A DNA stretch of 64,000 nt from Pseudomonadota bacterium. Its GTDB lineage: Bacteria; Pseudomonadota; Gammaproteobacteria; Burkholderiales; Burkholderiaceae_B. The stretch lies in the NCBI GenBank assembly GCA_023425645.1, contig JAFACG010000028.1:1-64000 (forward strand), given 5' to 3'. Below are positions 37,272 through 46,637 of the stretch, piece after piece. A program made the position numbers and the translations under genes. The notes beneath the pieces were generated by a model. It was not told the DNA's origin. It was given only the letters and a program-made list of their open reading frames with translations, and did not search any database. The stretch's first letter is position 1. Each line of letters begins with the position of its first letter.

Positions 37272-38465
37272 TCAGAAGAAAGCCTGAATCCCCGTCTGCG
37301 CCCGTCCCAGGATCAGGGCGTGCACGTCGTGGGTGCCTTCGTAGGTGTTGACCACTTCCAGGTTCACCAGGTGGCGGGCCACGCCGAATTCGTCGGAGAT
37401 GCCGTTGCCGCCCAGCATGTCGCGCGCCAGGCGGGCGATCTCCAGCGCCTTGCCGCAGGAGTTGCGCTTCATGATGGAGGTGATTTCCGTGGCTGCCGTG
37501 CCTTCGTCCTTCATGCGGCCCAGGCGCAGGCAGCCCTGCAGGGCCAGGGTGATCTCGGTCTGCATGTCGGCCAGTTTTTTCTGGATGAGCTGGTTGGCGG
37601 CCAGGGGGCGGCCGAACTGCTTGCGGTCCAGCGTGTACTGGCGCGCCGTGTGCCAGCAGAACTCGGCGGCGCCCAGCGCGCCCCAGGCGATGCCGTAGCG
37701 GGCCGAGTTCAGGCAGGTGAAGGGGCCGCGCAGGCCGCTGACGCCGGGCAGCATGCGGTTGTCCTCGACCTCGACGCCGTCCATGACGATTTCCCCGGTC
37801 AGGGAGGCGCGCAGGCCCACCTTGCCGTGGATGGCGGGCGTGGACAGGCCCGCCATGCCTTTGTCCAGGATGAAGCCGCGTATCCTGCCGTCGTCCTCGC
37901 CGCCCACGACCTTGGCCCAGACCACCAGCACGTCGGCGATGGGCGAGTTGGTGATCCACATCTTGCTGCCGCTCAGGCGGTAGCCGCCGTCCACCTTCAC
38001 GGCGCGTGTCTCCATGGCGCCGGGGTCCGAGCCATGGTTGGGCTCGGTCAGGCCGAAGCAGCCTATCCATTGGCCGCTGGCCAGCTTGGGCAGGTACTTG
38101 CGCTTCTGTTCTTCGCTGCCGAATTCAAAGATGGGCACCATGACCAGGGAGGACTGCACGCTCATCATGGAGCGGTAGCCGGAGTCCACGCGCTCCACCT
38201 CGCGGGCGATCAGGCCGTAGCTGACGTAGTTCAGCCCGGCGCCGCCATAGGCCTCGGGGATGGTCGCGCCCAGCAGGCCCAGCTCGCCCATTTCGGCGAA
38301 GATGGCGGGGTCGGTGCGTTCGTGGCGGAAGGCCTCCAGCACCCGCGGCTGCAGCTTGTCCTGCGCGTAGGCCTGGGCGGCGTCGCGCACCATGCGCTCT
38401 TCGTCGCTGAGCTGCTGGTTCAGCAGCAGGGGATCGTCCCAGTGGAAAGAAGGAGAGGAAGACAT
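37272..38465 (-). CDS. gcdH: Glutaryl-CoA dehydrogenase
   Basis: This 397-residue acyl-CoA dehydrogenase has [15 protein letters not shown], the KMWITNSP strand and the catalytic Glu in [16 protein letters not shown] near the C-terminus. The N-terminal [19 protein letters not shown] is typical of GcdH. It converts glutaryl-CoA to crotonyl-CoA and CO2 in lysine, tryptophan and aromatic breakdown. The ATG at 38465 has GGAG about nine bases upstream; the frame open to 39020 is a shadow. It follows the ThDP enzyme by 17 bases in one operon. Confidence 0.95.
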   Translation of the reverse strand: MSSSPSFHWDDPLLLNQQLSDEERMVRDAAQAYAQDKLQPRVLEAFRHERTDPAIFAEMGELGLLGATIPEAYGGAGLNYVSYGLIAREVERVDSGYRSMMSVQSSLVMVPIFEFGSEEQKRKYLPKLASGQWIGCFGLTEPNHGSDPGAMETRAVKVDGGYRLSGSKMWITNSPIADVLVVWAKVVGGEDDGRIRGFILDKGMAGLSTPAIHGKVGLRASLTGEIVMDGVEVEDNRMLPGVSGLRGPFTCLNSARYGIAWGALGAAEFCWHTARQYTLDRKQFGRPLAANQLIQKKLADMQTEITLALQGCLRLGRMKDEGTAATEITSIMKRNSCGKALEIARLARDMLGGNGISDEFGVARHLVNLEVVNTYEGTHDVHALILGRAQTGIQAFF

Positions 38466-38482
38466 CGAGGTACTCCGGAAAA

Positions 38483-40189
38483 TCAAAGACTGTCCGAGCG
38501 GCGCGCCTGCTCCGCGCGGGTGCGGATGGCGTCCAGCGTCGTGGAGGGAGAAATGGCCTGCGGGTCGAGCAGGCAGTGGATCAGGGCGGGCAGGCCGCTG
38601 GCCTGGGCGCGCTCCAGGGCGGCCGGGAACTCTTCGCTGTCCAGCACGGTCTCGCCCCAGCCGCCATAAGCCTGCGCCAGGGCCGCGAAATCGGGATTGC
38701 GCAGCGCCGTGGCGCTTTCGCGTCCGGGATACTGGCGCTCCTGGTGCATGCGTATGGTGCCGTACATGCCATTGTCGATCACGATGACCACGATGGGCAG
38801 CCCGTACTGCACGGCCGTGGCGAACTCCTGGCCGTGCATCATGAAGCAGCCGTCGCCGGCGAAGCACAGCACGGGCGTGTCGGGCTGCAGGCGCTTGGCG
38901 GCCACGGCGGCGGGCAGGCCATAGCCCATGCTGCCGGACGTGGGCGCAAGCTGCGTGCCGTAGCGCTGGAAGGGATGGAAACGGTGCACCCAGGTGGCGT
39001 AGTTGCCGGCGCCGTTGCACAGGATGGCGTGCGCGGGCAGCGTGTCGGCCAGGTGCGCCATGATCCGGCCCATCTGCAGGGCGCCGGGCACGCGGATCCC
39101 GCTCGGGTCGCTCCAGCGCAGGTAGCGTTGGCGCATGGCCTGCAGGGCGGGACCGGCTTGGCGCGGCGCGGGCGGGTCCTGGGCCAGCGCCCGGACGAAG
39201 TCGCGCGGCGTGCTGTTGATGGCCAGGTCGGCCTGATAGACGCGGTTCAGCTCGGCGCTGTCCGGATGGACATGGATCAGGGGCGTGCCGGCCTGGGGAA
39301 TGCCCAGCAGGGTGTAGGACTGGCTGGGCACTTCGGGCAGGCGTCCGCCCAGCAGCACGATCAGGTCGGCCTGGCGCAGATAGTCAAGCAGGTCCGGGTT
39401 GGCGCCCAGGCCCAGGTCGCCGATGAAGCAGTCGTGGCGCGTGGAGAACAGCATCTGCCGGCGGAACTCCACGCATACGGCGGCGGCGTGCCGGCCGGCA
39501 ATCCGCTCCAGGCTCAGCACGGCCTCTTCGTCCCAGGCGCCGCCGCCCAGGATGAATACCGGCTGCCTGGCTTTGTCCAGCATCTGGCGCATGGCCTGGA
39601 GCTGCTCCGGAGAAGGATGGATGCCCAGCGGGGTCATGGGACGCGCATCGGGCGCATCCGTCGAATCGGTCAGCATATCCTCCGGCAGGGCCAGCACGAC
39701 CGGGCCGGGGCGGCCGCTGGCGGCGACATGGAAGGCGCGCGCCATCATCTCGGGGATGCGTTCGACCTGGTCGATCTGCGCCACCCATTTGGCCTGGGTG
39801 CCGAAGACGGCCTTGTAGTCCATTTCCTGGAACGCCTCGCGCTCCAGCATGCCGCGCTCCACCTGGCCCACCAGCAGGATCATGGGCGTGGAGTCCTGGG
39901 AGGCGATGTGCACGCCGGCCATGGCGTTGGAAGCGCCGGGGCCGCGGGTGACCATGCAGATGCCGGGCCGGCCCGTGAGTTTGCCGTAGGCGTCGGCCAT
40001 CATGGCCGCCCCGCCTTCCTGGCGGCAGACGGTGACCTGCATGCCCGAGTCCACCAGTCCGTCCAGCACGGCAAGGTAGCTCTCGCCGGGCACGCAGAAG
40101 ACATGATCCGCGCCGTGCAGGCGCAATTGATCGACCAGGAGATGGCCACCCAGACGTGGCGAGCGAGCGGAAGAGTCGGATGTCGTCAT
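38483..40189 (-). CDS. ThDP-dependent enzyme (acetolactate synthase/benzoylformate decarboxylase-like)
   Basis: This 568-residue protein has the three domains of the AHAS family: N-terminal PYR domain with the ThDP-activating Glu in [15 protein letters not shown], a central domain and a C-terminal PP domain with [11 protein letters not shown] then DNGMYG as the Mg-ThDP motif. Such enzymes include acetolactate synthase large subunit, oxalyl-CoA decarboxylase and 2-oxo-acid decarboxylases. No small regulatory subunit is near, so biosynthetic AHAS is unlikely. It shares an operon with gcdH, which suggests a role in decarboxylating a 2-oxo acid near glutarate metabolism. That link is inferred. 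Confidence 0.88.
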   Translation of the reverse strand: MTTSDSSARSPRLGGHLLVDQLRLHGADHVFCVPGESYLAVLDGLVDSGMQVTVCRQEGGAAMMADAYGKLTGRPGICMVTRGPGASNAMAGVHIASQDSTPMILLVGQVERGMLEREAFQEMDYKAVFGTQAKWVAQIDQVERIPEMMARAFHVAASGRPGPVVLALPEDMLTDSTDAPDARPMTPLGIHPSPEQLQAMRQMLDKARQPVFILGGGAWDEEAVLSLERIAGRHAAAVCVEFRRQMLFSTRHDCFIGDLGLGANPDLLDYLRQADLIVLLGGRLPEVPSQSYTLLGIPQAGTPLIHVHPDSAELNRVYQADLAINSTPRDFVRALAQDPPAPRQAGPALQAMRQRYLRWSDPSGIRVPGALQMGRIMAHLADTLPAHAILCNGAGNYATWVHRFHPFQRYGTQLAPTSGSMGYGLPAAVAAKRLQPDTPVLCFAGDGCFMMHGQEFATAVQYGLPIVVIVIDNGMYGTIRMHQERQYPGRESATALRNPDFAALAQAYGGWGETVLDSEEFPAALERAQASGLPALIHCLLDPQAISPSTTLDAIRTRAEQARRSDSL

Positions 40190-40203
40190 AATGTCTCAGG
40201 ATA

Positions 40204-40254
40204 GTGTGCGTAAAGCGCACAGGGCAATTGATAAAATTGCACATTGTCGTGTGC
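40204..40254. promoter_or_regulatory. Divergent control region with two inverted repeats
   Basis: GTGCG-TAAAG-CGCAC (40206-40220) and GCACA-TTGTCG-TGTGC (40239-40254) are two short inverted repeats between the ThDP-enzyme gene and the divergent LysR gene. TAAAAT at 40232-40237 may be a -10 element. Binding by the adjacent LysR protein is inferred. Confidence 0.45.
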
Positions 40255-40325
40255 TGGCGTAACGAGCCGCCGCGGCTGCACCATCATGCTACGGGCGGGC
40301 GCGGGCCCGGCCCAGGGGGATTTCC

Positions 40326-41207
40326 ATGAGACACGGCATACCCAGCCTGGGAGCCTTGCAGGCTTTCGAGGCCACGGCCCGGCTGGGGTCTTTTTCACGC
40401 GCGGCCGAAGAGCTGTCCCTGACGCACAGCGCTGTGTATCGCCAGGTCAGCGGCCTGGAGCAGCGCCTGGGCGTGCAACTGCTCACGCGCGTTCGCCGGC
40501 GGCTGGTCCTGACGCCGGCCGGACGCGACTACGCGGCCCGCATACGCCACCACCTGGAACAGATAGGCAAGGACACCTTCAGCCTGATAGCCCGCGCGGG
40601 CGTGGGGCGCAGCGTGCACCTGGCGGTGCTGCCGACCTTGTCCACGGTATGGCTCATGCCGCGCCTGGCGGCCTTCAACCGGCGCCACCCGGACATCACC
40701 GTCAGCCTGTCGGTGCGCACGGCGCCGTTCCAGTTCGGCGACCATCCTTTTGACGCGGCCATCTACCACGGCCGGGAGCTGTGGCCCCAGACCCAGGGCA
40801 TACGCCTGTTCGACGAGGGCGAGCTGGTCCCGGTCTGCACGCCGCGCCTGGCGGCCCGCGCGCCTTTGCAGGAGCTGGTGCATCTGCACATGTCCACCCG
40901 GCCGGACAGCTGGCTGGACTGGTATCGCTCGGCGGGCCTGGAGCCGGGCTTGCGCGTCAGCGCCGGTCCGCGGTATGAATTGTTCACGCTGATCCTGGCT
41001 GCCTTGCAGGCCGACATGGGAGCGGCCCTGATGCCGCGTTTTCTGGTCGAGGACGCCCTGGCGGCCGGCGAACTGGTCATGCCGGTGCGGCACGCCATGC
41101 CGGTCAGCGAAGCTTATTTTTTCAGCTACCCGACGGCCGACGGCCCGGGAGAGGCCGTCCTGCTGCTGGAGCAATGGCTGGCCCACTACGACAAGGAGAC
41201 ATCATGA
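40326..41207 (+). CDS. LysR-family transcriptional regulator (GcvA-like)
   Basis: This 293-residue LysR protein has the helix-turn-helix GSFSRAAEELSLTHSAVYRQVSGLE core with SLTHSAVYRQV and a GcvA-like C-terminal domain. It is divergent from the ThDP enzyme-gcdH operon and overlaps the start of ggt by four bases (ATGA), so it is co-transcribed with ggt. It may control both units. GcdR-like regulation of gcdH by a LysR neighbour is a known arrangement. Confidence 0.92.
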   Translation: MRHGIPSLGALQAFEATARLGSFSRAAEELSLTHSAVYRQVSGLEQRLGVQLLTRVRRRLVLTPAGRDYAARIRHHLEQIGKDTFSLIARAGVGRSVHLAVLPTLSTVWLMPRLAAFNRRHPDITVSLSVRTAPFQFGDHPFDAAIYHGRELWPQTQGIRLFDEGELVPVCTPRLAARAPLQELVHLHMSTRPDSWLDWYRSAGLEPGLRVSAGPRYELFTLILAALQADMGAALMPRFLVEDALAAGELVMPVRHAMPVSEAYFFSYPTADGPGEAVLLLEQWLAHYDKETS

Positions 41208-42949
41208 AGCATGCCTGGATGCGAGGCTTGGCCGCCGGCGCCCTGACACTGGCCCTCACGGGCCTGGCGCAGGGACGAGAGCTCGCCGCGCCCGATCTGA
41301 ACCCCGAGGCGGCGACGGCCAGCGTGCAGCGCGAGAAGGTGAGCAGCGCCGCGAGCATGGTGGTCACCGCGCATCCGCTGGCCACGCGCGCGGGTCTGAG
41401 CATGCTGGATCAGGGCGGCAGCGCCGTGGATGCCGCCATTGCCAGCCAGCTGGTGCTGGGGCTGGTCGAACCGCAGTCGTCCGGCCTGGGCGGAGGCGGC
41501 TTCCTGCTGCTGTTCCGGCCGGACAAGGGCCTGCTCAGCTACGACGGGCGGGAGACGGCTCCCGCCGCCAGTCCGCTGGATCGTTTCGAGCTGGACGGCA
41601 AGACCATGTCCTTCAAGCAAGCCGTCAACAGCGGGCGCTCCGTGGGCGTGCCGGGCCTGATGCGCGCCCTGGAGCTGATGCACCAGGACGGCGGCAGGCT
41701 GCCCTGGGCCAGCCTGTTCAGGCCGGCCATCGATCTGGCGGAACAGGGCTTCGAAGTCAGTCCCCGTCTGCATGCCTTGATCGCCGACAATCCCGGGCTG
41801 GCGGACAAGCCGGCCGCGCGCGCCTACTTCCTGGATGAGCAGGGCCGGCCCTGGCCGGTGGGGCATCGCCTGCGCAATCCGGCCTACGCCCAGGTCCTGA
41901 AGGTGCTGGCGCAGCAGGGCGCAGACGCCTTCTATACGGGCGAACTGGCGCGCGACATGGCGGCAGCGGTGGCCGCCGATCCCATTCCCGGCGATTTGTC
42001 GGAGGCGGACCTGCGCGATTACCGCGCTCTGCGCCGCGAGCCGCTGTGCATGGATTGGCAGCGCTGGGCCCTGTGCGGCATGGCGCCGCCCAGTTCCGGC
42101 CCGCTGACGGTCATGCAGATGCTGGGCATTCTGCAGCACACGCCCATCGCTTCGCTGGAGCCGCAATCGGCCCGGGCCATCCATTACTTTGCCGAGGCGG
42201 GACGCCTGGCATTTGCCGATCGCGACGCCTGGGTGGCGGATCCGGCCTTCGTGGCCGTGCCGCAGCAGGCCATGCTGGCGCCCGACTACCTGAAAGCGCG
42301 CGCCGCCTTGATCCGTCCCGACCGCTCCCTGGGCCACGCGCCGCCCGGCCAGCCGCTGGCCGACCGTCAGCCGGCGGGAGACAACACGCTTGAACTGCCG
42401 TCCACCACGCATCTGTCCGTGGCCGACGCCCAAGGGCAGGTGGTGTCCATGACCACTTCGGTGGAGTCGGCTTTCGGGAGCAAGATCATGGTGCGCGGTT
42501 TCCTGCTGAACAACCAGCTGACTGATTTTGCGCTCAGCCCCAGGGACGAAGCCGGCCGCCTGTCCGTGAACCGCGTCGAGCCGGGCAAACGCCCGCGCAG
42601 TTCCATGGCGCCCATGATGGTGCTGGAGAACGACCGCCCCGTCATTGCCCTGGGCTCGCCTGGCGGCAGCGCCATCATTTCATACGTGGCGCAGACCTTG
42701 ACCGGCATGCTGATGTGGAACCTGGATGCCCAGCAGGCCGTCAGCCTGCCGCACTATGGCAGCCGCAACCGGGCCACGGAACTGGAGGCCGGCACGGCCG
42801 TGACCGCCCAGGCCCAGGCCTTGCGGGCCATGGGGCACGAGGTGCGTGAACAGCCTTTTCCCAGCGGCACCCACGTGATCCGCTGGACGCAGAATGGATT
42901 GGAGGCGGGCGTGGACCCGCGCAGGGAAGGGCTGGCGCTGGGGCGGTGA
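41204..42949 (+). CDS. ggt: Gamma-glutamyltransferase
   Basis: This 581-residue precursor has a signal peptide (residues 1-25, hydrophobic GALTLALTGLAQG) and the heavy-chain SGLGGGGFLLL loop. Autocatalytic cleavage is expected before T402 in PSTTHLSV; the small subunit carries the GSPGGSAII loop. It would cleave glutathione and other gamma-glutamyl compounds in the periplasm. The ATG at 41204 follows AAGGAG and overlaps the LysR stop; the longer frame from 41174 is not needed. Together with the chaC gene 4 kb away it suggests active glutathione turnover. Confidence 0.93.
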   Translation: MKHAWMRGLAAGALTLALTGLAQGRELAAPDLNPEAATASVQREKVSSAASMVVTAHPLATRAGLSMLDQGGSAVDAAIASQLVLGLVEPQSSGLGGGGFLLLFRPDKGLLSYDGRETAPAASPLDRFELDGKTMSFKQAVNSGRSVGVPGLMRALELMHQDGGRLPWASLFRPAIDLAEQGFEVSPRLHALIADNPGLADKPAARAYFLDEQGRPWPVGHRLRNPAYAQVLKVLAQQGADAFYTGELARDMAAAVAADPIPGDLSEADLRDYRALRREPLCMDWQRWALCGMAPPSSGPLTVMQMLGILQHTPIASLEPQSARAIHYFAEAGRLAFADRDAWVADPAFVAVPQQAMLAPDYLKARAALIRPDRSLGHAPPGQPLADRQPAGDNTLELPSTTHLSVADAQGQVVSMTTSVESAFGSKIMVRGFLLNNQLTDFALSPRDEAGRLSVNRVEPGKRPRSSMAPMMVLENDRPVIALGSPGGSAIISYVAQTLTGMLMWNLDAQQAVSLPHYGSRNRATELEAGTAVTAQAQALRAMGHEVREQPFPSGTHVIRWTQNGLEAGVDPRREGLALGR

Positions 42950-43000
42950 TGGCGCTTCGCCAGGGCACGTATCGGACTTTGTGTTCGGAACATGCGTCGA

Positions 43001-43308
43001 GTCCGGAGGCTGGCGCTGGAAGGATCGGTGTCAGACTGTGCGCTTGGTCAGTGTGTGTCAGGGCCTGCAGGCTGGGCAGTCGCCGGCGCCATGCGCCGGT
43101 TCCCTTGACGAGCCTGGTGGCGGGCGGGGCGTGAACTCGCGGAGCAGCTCGTCCCCCAGACGAGCTGCAAGCGTTCCGCTCGGACAGCACGCCCCTTGCC
43201 TCCCGCCCCTGCACCTCGTCTGCGGCGACCGCCCTGACCCGCCTGCTGGCCCTGACACACACTGACCAAGCTCAAAACCGCAAACCCTTCCAGCGCCAGC
43301 CCCCGGAC
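43001..43308. repeat. 308-bp near-palindromic non-coding element (MITE-like or long hairpin)
   Basis: Four nested pairs of arms are centred near 43156. GTCCGG..AAGG at 43001-43023 matches 43286-43308 in 22 of 23 positions. A 24-base arm (43042-43065) is perfectly repeated in reverse at 43248-43271 (core GGTCAGTGTGTGTCAGGG). The loop end is GCAGCTCGTC (43144-43153) with GACGAGCTGC (43159-43168). Between these lie further matches of GGCGGG/GGGGCGTG type. Both strands read similar peptides at the ends (LVSVCQG ... PAGPDTH). It lies between convergent ggt and purU transcripts. The whole 42950-43406 gap carries no credible gene. Confidence 0.85.
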
Positions 43309-43353
43309 GGCCTGCGTCGGCGAGGCGCTCAGGGCATGGGAAAATCCAGCGAT

Positions 43354-43380
43354 AAAAAAACCCGGCCAGCGGCCGGGTTT
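43354..43380 (-). terminator. Terminator after purU
   Basis: AAACCCGGCC and GGCCGGGTTT form a 10-bp stem with an AGC loop. On the minus strand seven T follow. It ends the five-gene purU operon. Confidence 0.88.
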
Positions 43381-43406
43381 CGGTACAGGGCGGCGGGCCC
43401 GAATGA

Positions 43407-44255
43407 TTAACGGAACACCACGGTGCGCTGGCCGTTGAGCAGGATGCGATGCTCGACGTGGGCGCGCACGGCGCGGGCCAGGACCAGGGATTCGACATCG
43501 CTGCCCACCTGGGTCAGTTCGGCGGGGCTGACGGCATGGTTCACGCGTTCCACGTCCTGCTCGATGATGGGGCCTTCGTCCAGGTCCTCGGTGACGTAGT
43601 GGGCGGTGGCGCCGATGATCTTCACCCCGCGGGCATGCGCCTGATGGTAGGGGCGCGCGCCCTTGAAGCTGGGCAGGAAGCTGTGGTGGATGTTGATGGC
43701 GCGGCCCGACAGGGCGCGGCACAGGTCCGTGGACAGGATCTGCATGTAGCGCGCCAGCACGACCAGATCCACCTTCAGGTCGCCGGCCAGCTGCAGGATC
43801 TGCTGTTCCTGTTGCGGACGCGTTTCAGGCGTGACGGGCAGGTGATGGAAGGGAATGCCGTAGGAGGAGGCCAGGCCGGCGTGGTCCGTATGATTGGAGG
43901 CCACCGCGGCGATCTCCACGGGCAGCTGGCCGCTGTGGGCGCGGAACAGCAGGTCGTTCAGGCAGTGGCCCTGGCGGCTGACCAGGATCAGCAGGCGGGC
44001 CTTGCGCTGCGCGTCGTAGATGTTGGCGTCCATGCCGAATCTGTCGGCGATGGGCGCAAAGCGCGCCTGCAGGTCGGCCACGGCCACTTTCTCGGGCAGG
44101 GAAAACTGGATGCGCAGGAAAAATCGCTCGGTCTCGGCGTCGCCGAACTGCTGGGCTTCAATGATGTTGCCGTTCTGTTCAAGCAGCCAGCCGGACACGT
44201 TGTGCACGATGCCGGTGCGGTCCGGGCAGGAAAGGGTCAAGATGTAATCGTTCAT
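43407..44255 (-). CDS. purU: Formyltetrahydrofolate deformylase
   Basis: This 282-residue PurU has an N-terminal ACT domain (LTLSCPDRTGIVHNVSG, residues 5-21) and a C-terminal formyl-transferase-like domain with NIHHSFLPSFKGARPY and the DLDEGPIIEQD close. It hydrolyses 10-formyl-THF to formate and THF, balancing one-carbon pools and feeding PurT. ATG 44255 is used; the upstream frame to 44327 is weak. It follows the lhgO-like gene by 19 bases. Confidence 0.95.
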   Translation of the reverse strand: MNDYILTLSCPDRTGIVHNVSGWLLEQNGNIIEAQQFGDAETERFFLRIQFSLPEKVAVADLQARFAPIADRFGMDANIYDAQRKARLLILVSRQGHCLNDLLFRAHSGQLPVEIAAVASNHTDHAGLASSYGIPFHHLPVTPETRPQQEQQILQLAGDLKVDLVVLARYMQILSTDLCRALSGRAINIHHSFLPSFKGARPYHQAHARGVKIIGATAHYVTEDLDEGPIIEQDVERVNHAVSPAELTQVGSDVESLVLARAVRAHVEHRILLNGQRTVVFR

Positions 44256-44274
44256 CGACGGTATTGTAAAGACT

Positions 44275-45402
44275 TCAGAGGGTTTTTTGATCTGATGAAG
44301 CCAGGATTTCCCGGCTGTGTTGCGCAATCGCCAGACAGGCCGTCAGGCCGGGCGATTCGATGCCGAACAGGTTCAGCAGCCCGGGCACGCCGTGCTGCCC
44401 GGGGCCCGAGAACAGAAAGTCGGCCGCCGGCGCGCCGGCCGGCACGACCTTGGGGCGTATGCCGCTGTAGGCCGGACTCAGGCTGCCGTCCTGCAGGTCA
44501 GGCCAGTACTGACGTACGGCGGCGTAGAAAGACTGCCCGCGTTGCGGGTCCATGTCGTAGTTCTCGTGCTCGACCCATTCCGTGTCGGGGCCGAAACGCG
44601 CCTGCCCGGCCAGGTCCAGCGTCAGGTGCACCCCCAGGCCGGCCTCGTTGTGCATGGGGTAGATCAGGCGCTTGAAGGGCGAGCGCCCGGACAGCGAGAA
44701 ATAGCTGCCCTTGCACAGATAGGCCTGGGGGACGTGGGCCGGATCCAGGCCCTGGATCTGGCGGGCCGCCGCCACGGCGCCCAGGCCGGCCGCATTGACC
44801 AGGCGGGTGGCGGTCAGCGAGAAGGCTTCCGCGCCGCCCACCTGGATTTCGAAGCCCTGGCCCGGCAGCACGCGGGCGCCGGTGAAGGGCGTGTTGAAGA
44901 CCATCTGCGCGCCCAGGTTCTCGGCGTCGCCCTGCAGCGCCAGCATCAGGCCATGGCTGTCCACGATGCCGGTCGAGGGCGAGAGCAGGGCGGCGCTGCA
45001 GCGCAGGGCCGGCTCGAGCGCCTGGGCCTCTTTGGCGGAGAGCCACTGCAGATCGTGCACGCCGCAGGCCTGCGCATTGGCCTGCAGTTCCCGCAAGGCG
45101 GCTTCCTGCGACGCGGAGGCGGCCACGATCAGCTTGCCGCAGCGCTTGTGCTCCACGTGTCGCTCGCGACAGTAGTCGTACAACTGCTCCTTGCCCTGGA
45201 CGCAGAGCCTGGCCTTCAGGCTGCCGGGGGCGTAGTAGATGCCGCCATGGATGACTTCCGAATTACGCGAACTGACGCCGTTGCCTATGCCCGGCGTCTG
45301 TTCGACCACCAGCACGTCCATGCCTTGTCCGGCCAGTTCCCTCGCCAGGCTCAAGCCGACGACGCCCGCGCCCAGCACCACGCAATCCACATCATTGCTC
45401 AT
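44275..45402 (-). CDS. lhgO: FAD-dependent oxidoreductase, L-2-hydroxyglutarate dehydrogenase-like
   Basis: This 375-residue DAO-superfamily flavoprotein has the N-terminal [17 protein letters not shown] loop and the [14 protein letters not shown] region typical of LhgO, and a C-terminal [15 protein letters not shown] stretch. LhgO oxidises L-2-hydroxyglutarate to 2-oxoglutarate and passes electrons to quinone. The ATG at 45402 is preferred over a TTG six bases earlier. Its presence a few kilobases from gcdH fits glutarate metabolism, but no csiD/glaH is seen. Confidence 0.85.
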   Translation of the reverse strand: MSNDVDCVVLGAGVVGLSLARELAGQGMDVLVVEQTPGIGNGVSSRNSEVIHGGIYYAPGSLKARLCVQGKEQLYDYCRERHVEHKRCGKLIVAASASQEAALRELQANAQACGVHDLQWLSAKEAQALEPALRCSAALLSPSTGIVDSHGLMLALQGDAENLGAQMVFNTPFTGARVLPGQGFEIQVGGAEAFSLTATRLVNAAGLGAVAAARQIQGLDPAHVPQAYLCKGSYFSLSGRSPFKRLIYPMHNEAGLGVHLTLDLAGQARFGPDTEWVEHENYDMDPQRGQSFYAAVRQYWPDLQDGSLSPAYSGIRPKVVPAGAPAADFLFSGPGQHGVPGLLNLFGIESPGLTACLAIAQHSREILASSDQKTL

Positions 45403-45466
45403 GATCAAGCCCCTGCCTGCAGAATCAGGAAAAAGGAACTAGTGTACTCCCGGCTTTATCCCGAGG

Positions 45467-45979
45467 TCAGCCTTGGGTCGGCGTCAGGTCGAAGTCGCCG
45501 GCGTGATAGATCAGGGGCTGGTGGGCGCTGCGTTCGCAATGCGTGACCTCGCCGATGAAGATCAGATGATCTCCGGCTTCGTGGCAGGCATAGGGCTTGC
45601 ATTCGAACCAGGCGCTGCAGCGCTCGTCATCCAGCATGGGCAGGCCGTGGGGCGAGGCGGTCAGGGGGTGGTCGCGAAAGCGATCGGCCTGTTCGCCCCA
45701 GGCGAAGCGCTTGGCCACCGCCAGCTGGCGGGCGCTCAGCACGTGGATGACGTAGCCGGCGCCGTGCAGGAAATGGGGCAGGGAGCGCGAATGACGGGCC
45801 AGGGACCAGAGCACCAGCGGCGGATCCAGCGAAACGGAGTTGAAGGAGCTGACGGTCAGGCCGACGGCCCGGCCCGGATGGTCCTTGTCGGGGCCGACCA
45901 CCACTGTGACGCCGGTGGCGAAGCGGCCCAGCGCGGAACGGAAAAAGTCGGTATCGAAGGCGGAGGGGAATGCGGTCAT
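45467..45979 (-). CDS. Flavin reductase-like domain protein
   Basis: This protein of about 170 residues has the HpaC/FMN-binding split-barrel pattern: RSALGRFATGVTVV, the SSFNSVSLDPPLVL flavin-binding stretch and GDHLIFIGEVTHCE near the C-terminus. It would reduce free FMN or FAD with NAD(P)H for a two-component monooxygenase, but no such oxygenase gene is near. A GTG at 45994 is in frame; ATG 45979 is chosen. No clear ribosome site is visible at either. It lies 16 bases after pdxH. Confidence 0.86.
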   Translation of the reverse strand: MTAFPSAFDTDFFRSALGRFATGVTVVVGPDKDHPGRAVGLTVSSFNSVSLDPPLVLWSLARHSRSLPHFLHGAGYVIHVLSARQLAVAKRFAWGEQADRFRDHPLTASPHGLPMLDDERCSAWFECKPYACHEAGDHLIFIGEVTHCERSAHQPLIYHAGDFDLTPTQG

Positions 45980-45995
45980 CGAGCGGCGAGTCACC

Positions 45996-46628
45996 CTAGG
46001 GAGCCAGCCGGCTCAGCTCCCATTGCCCCTGGTCGTTGCGATCGAACACCAGGCGGTCGTGCAGGCGCGAGGCGCGCCCCTGCCAGAACTCGACGTGATC
46101 CGGAGTCAGCCGCAGGCCGCCCCAATGTTCAGGCCGGGCGGGGTGCTCGCCCAGGCTGCGCGCATAGTGTTCGGTGCGCGCGTCCAGTTCGGCCCGGGTG
46201 ATGGGCTGGCTCTGCGGCGAAGCCCAGGCGCCGATGCGCGAACCCAGCGGACGGCTGTGGAAGTATTCATCGGACTCGGCGTGGCTGATGCGGCTGACGC
46301 GGCCTTCGAAGCGCACCTGGCGCTGCATGGACGGCCAGAAGAAGGACAGGCTGGCCCAGGGGTTCTCGTCCAGGTCGGCGCCCTTGCGGGAACGGTAGTT
46401 GGTGAAGAACACCAGTCCCTGCTCGTCGTAGCCCTTGAGCAGCACGATGCGCGCCGAAGGGCGGCCCTGAGCGTCCACGGTGGCCAGCGTCATGGCCGTG
46501 GGTTCGGTTTCCTTCAGCTCCAGCGCCTGGTCCAGCCAGCGCTGGAACTGCACGCGCGGATCGGCGGCGACCTCCTGCTCGCTCAGGGAAAAACGTTCGT
46601 ACTCGTTCCGAATATCGGCTAGGGACAT
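45996..46628 (-). CDS. pdxH: Pyridoxamine 5'-phosphate oxidase
   Basis: This 210-residue PdxH has the FMN-binding ARIVLLKGYDEQGLVFFTNY stretch, the SFFWPSMQRQVRFEG signature and the C-terminal WGGLRLTPDHVEFWQG motif with the conserved R. It oxidises PNP and PMP to PLP. chaC ends nine bases before its start, and the flavin reductase gene follows closely, so it is part of a minus-strand operon. The nearby PLP enzymes are not linked by order. Confidence 0.96.
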   Translation of the reverse strand: MSLADIRNEYERFSLSEQEVAADPRVQFQRWLDQALELKETEPTAMTLATVDAQGRPSARIVLLKGYDEQGLVFFTNYRSRKGADLDENPWASLSFFWPSMQRQVRFEGRVSRISHAESDEYFHSRPLGSRIGAWASPQSQPITRAELDARTEHYARSLGEHPARPEHWGGLRLTPDHVEFWQGRASRLHDRLVFDRNDQGQWELSRLAP

Positions 46629-46637
46629 GATGCGCTC

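Noticed and set aside
38576..40204. 542-codon + strand frame opposite the ThDP-dependent enzyme
   Set aside because: Antisense shadow; the minus-strand gene carries complete ThDP motifs.
42894..43722. Small frames on both strands inside the palindromic element
   Set aside because: They mirror one another because of the inverted repeat and have no ribosome site or family match.
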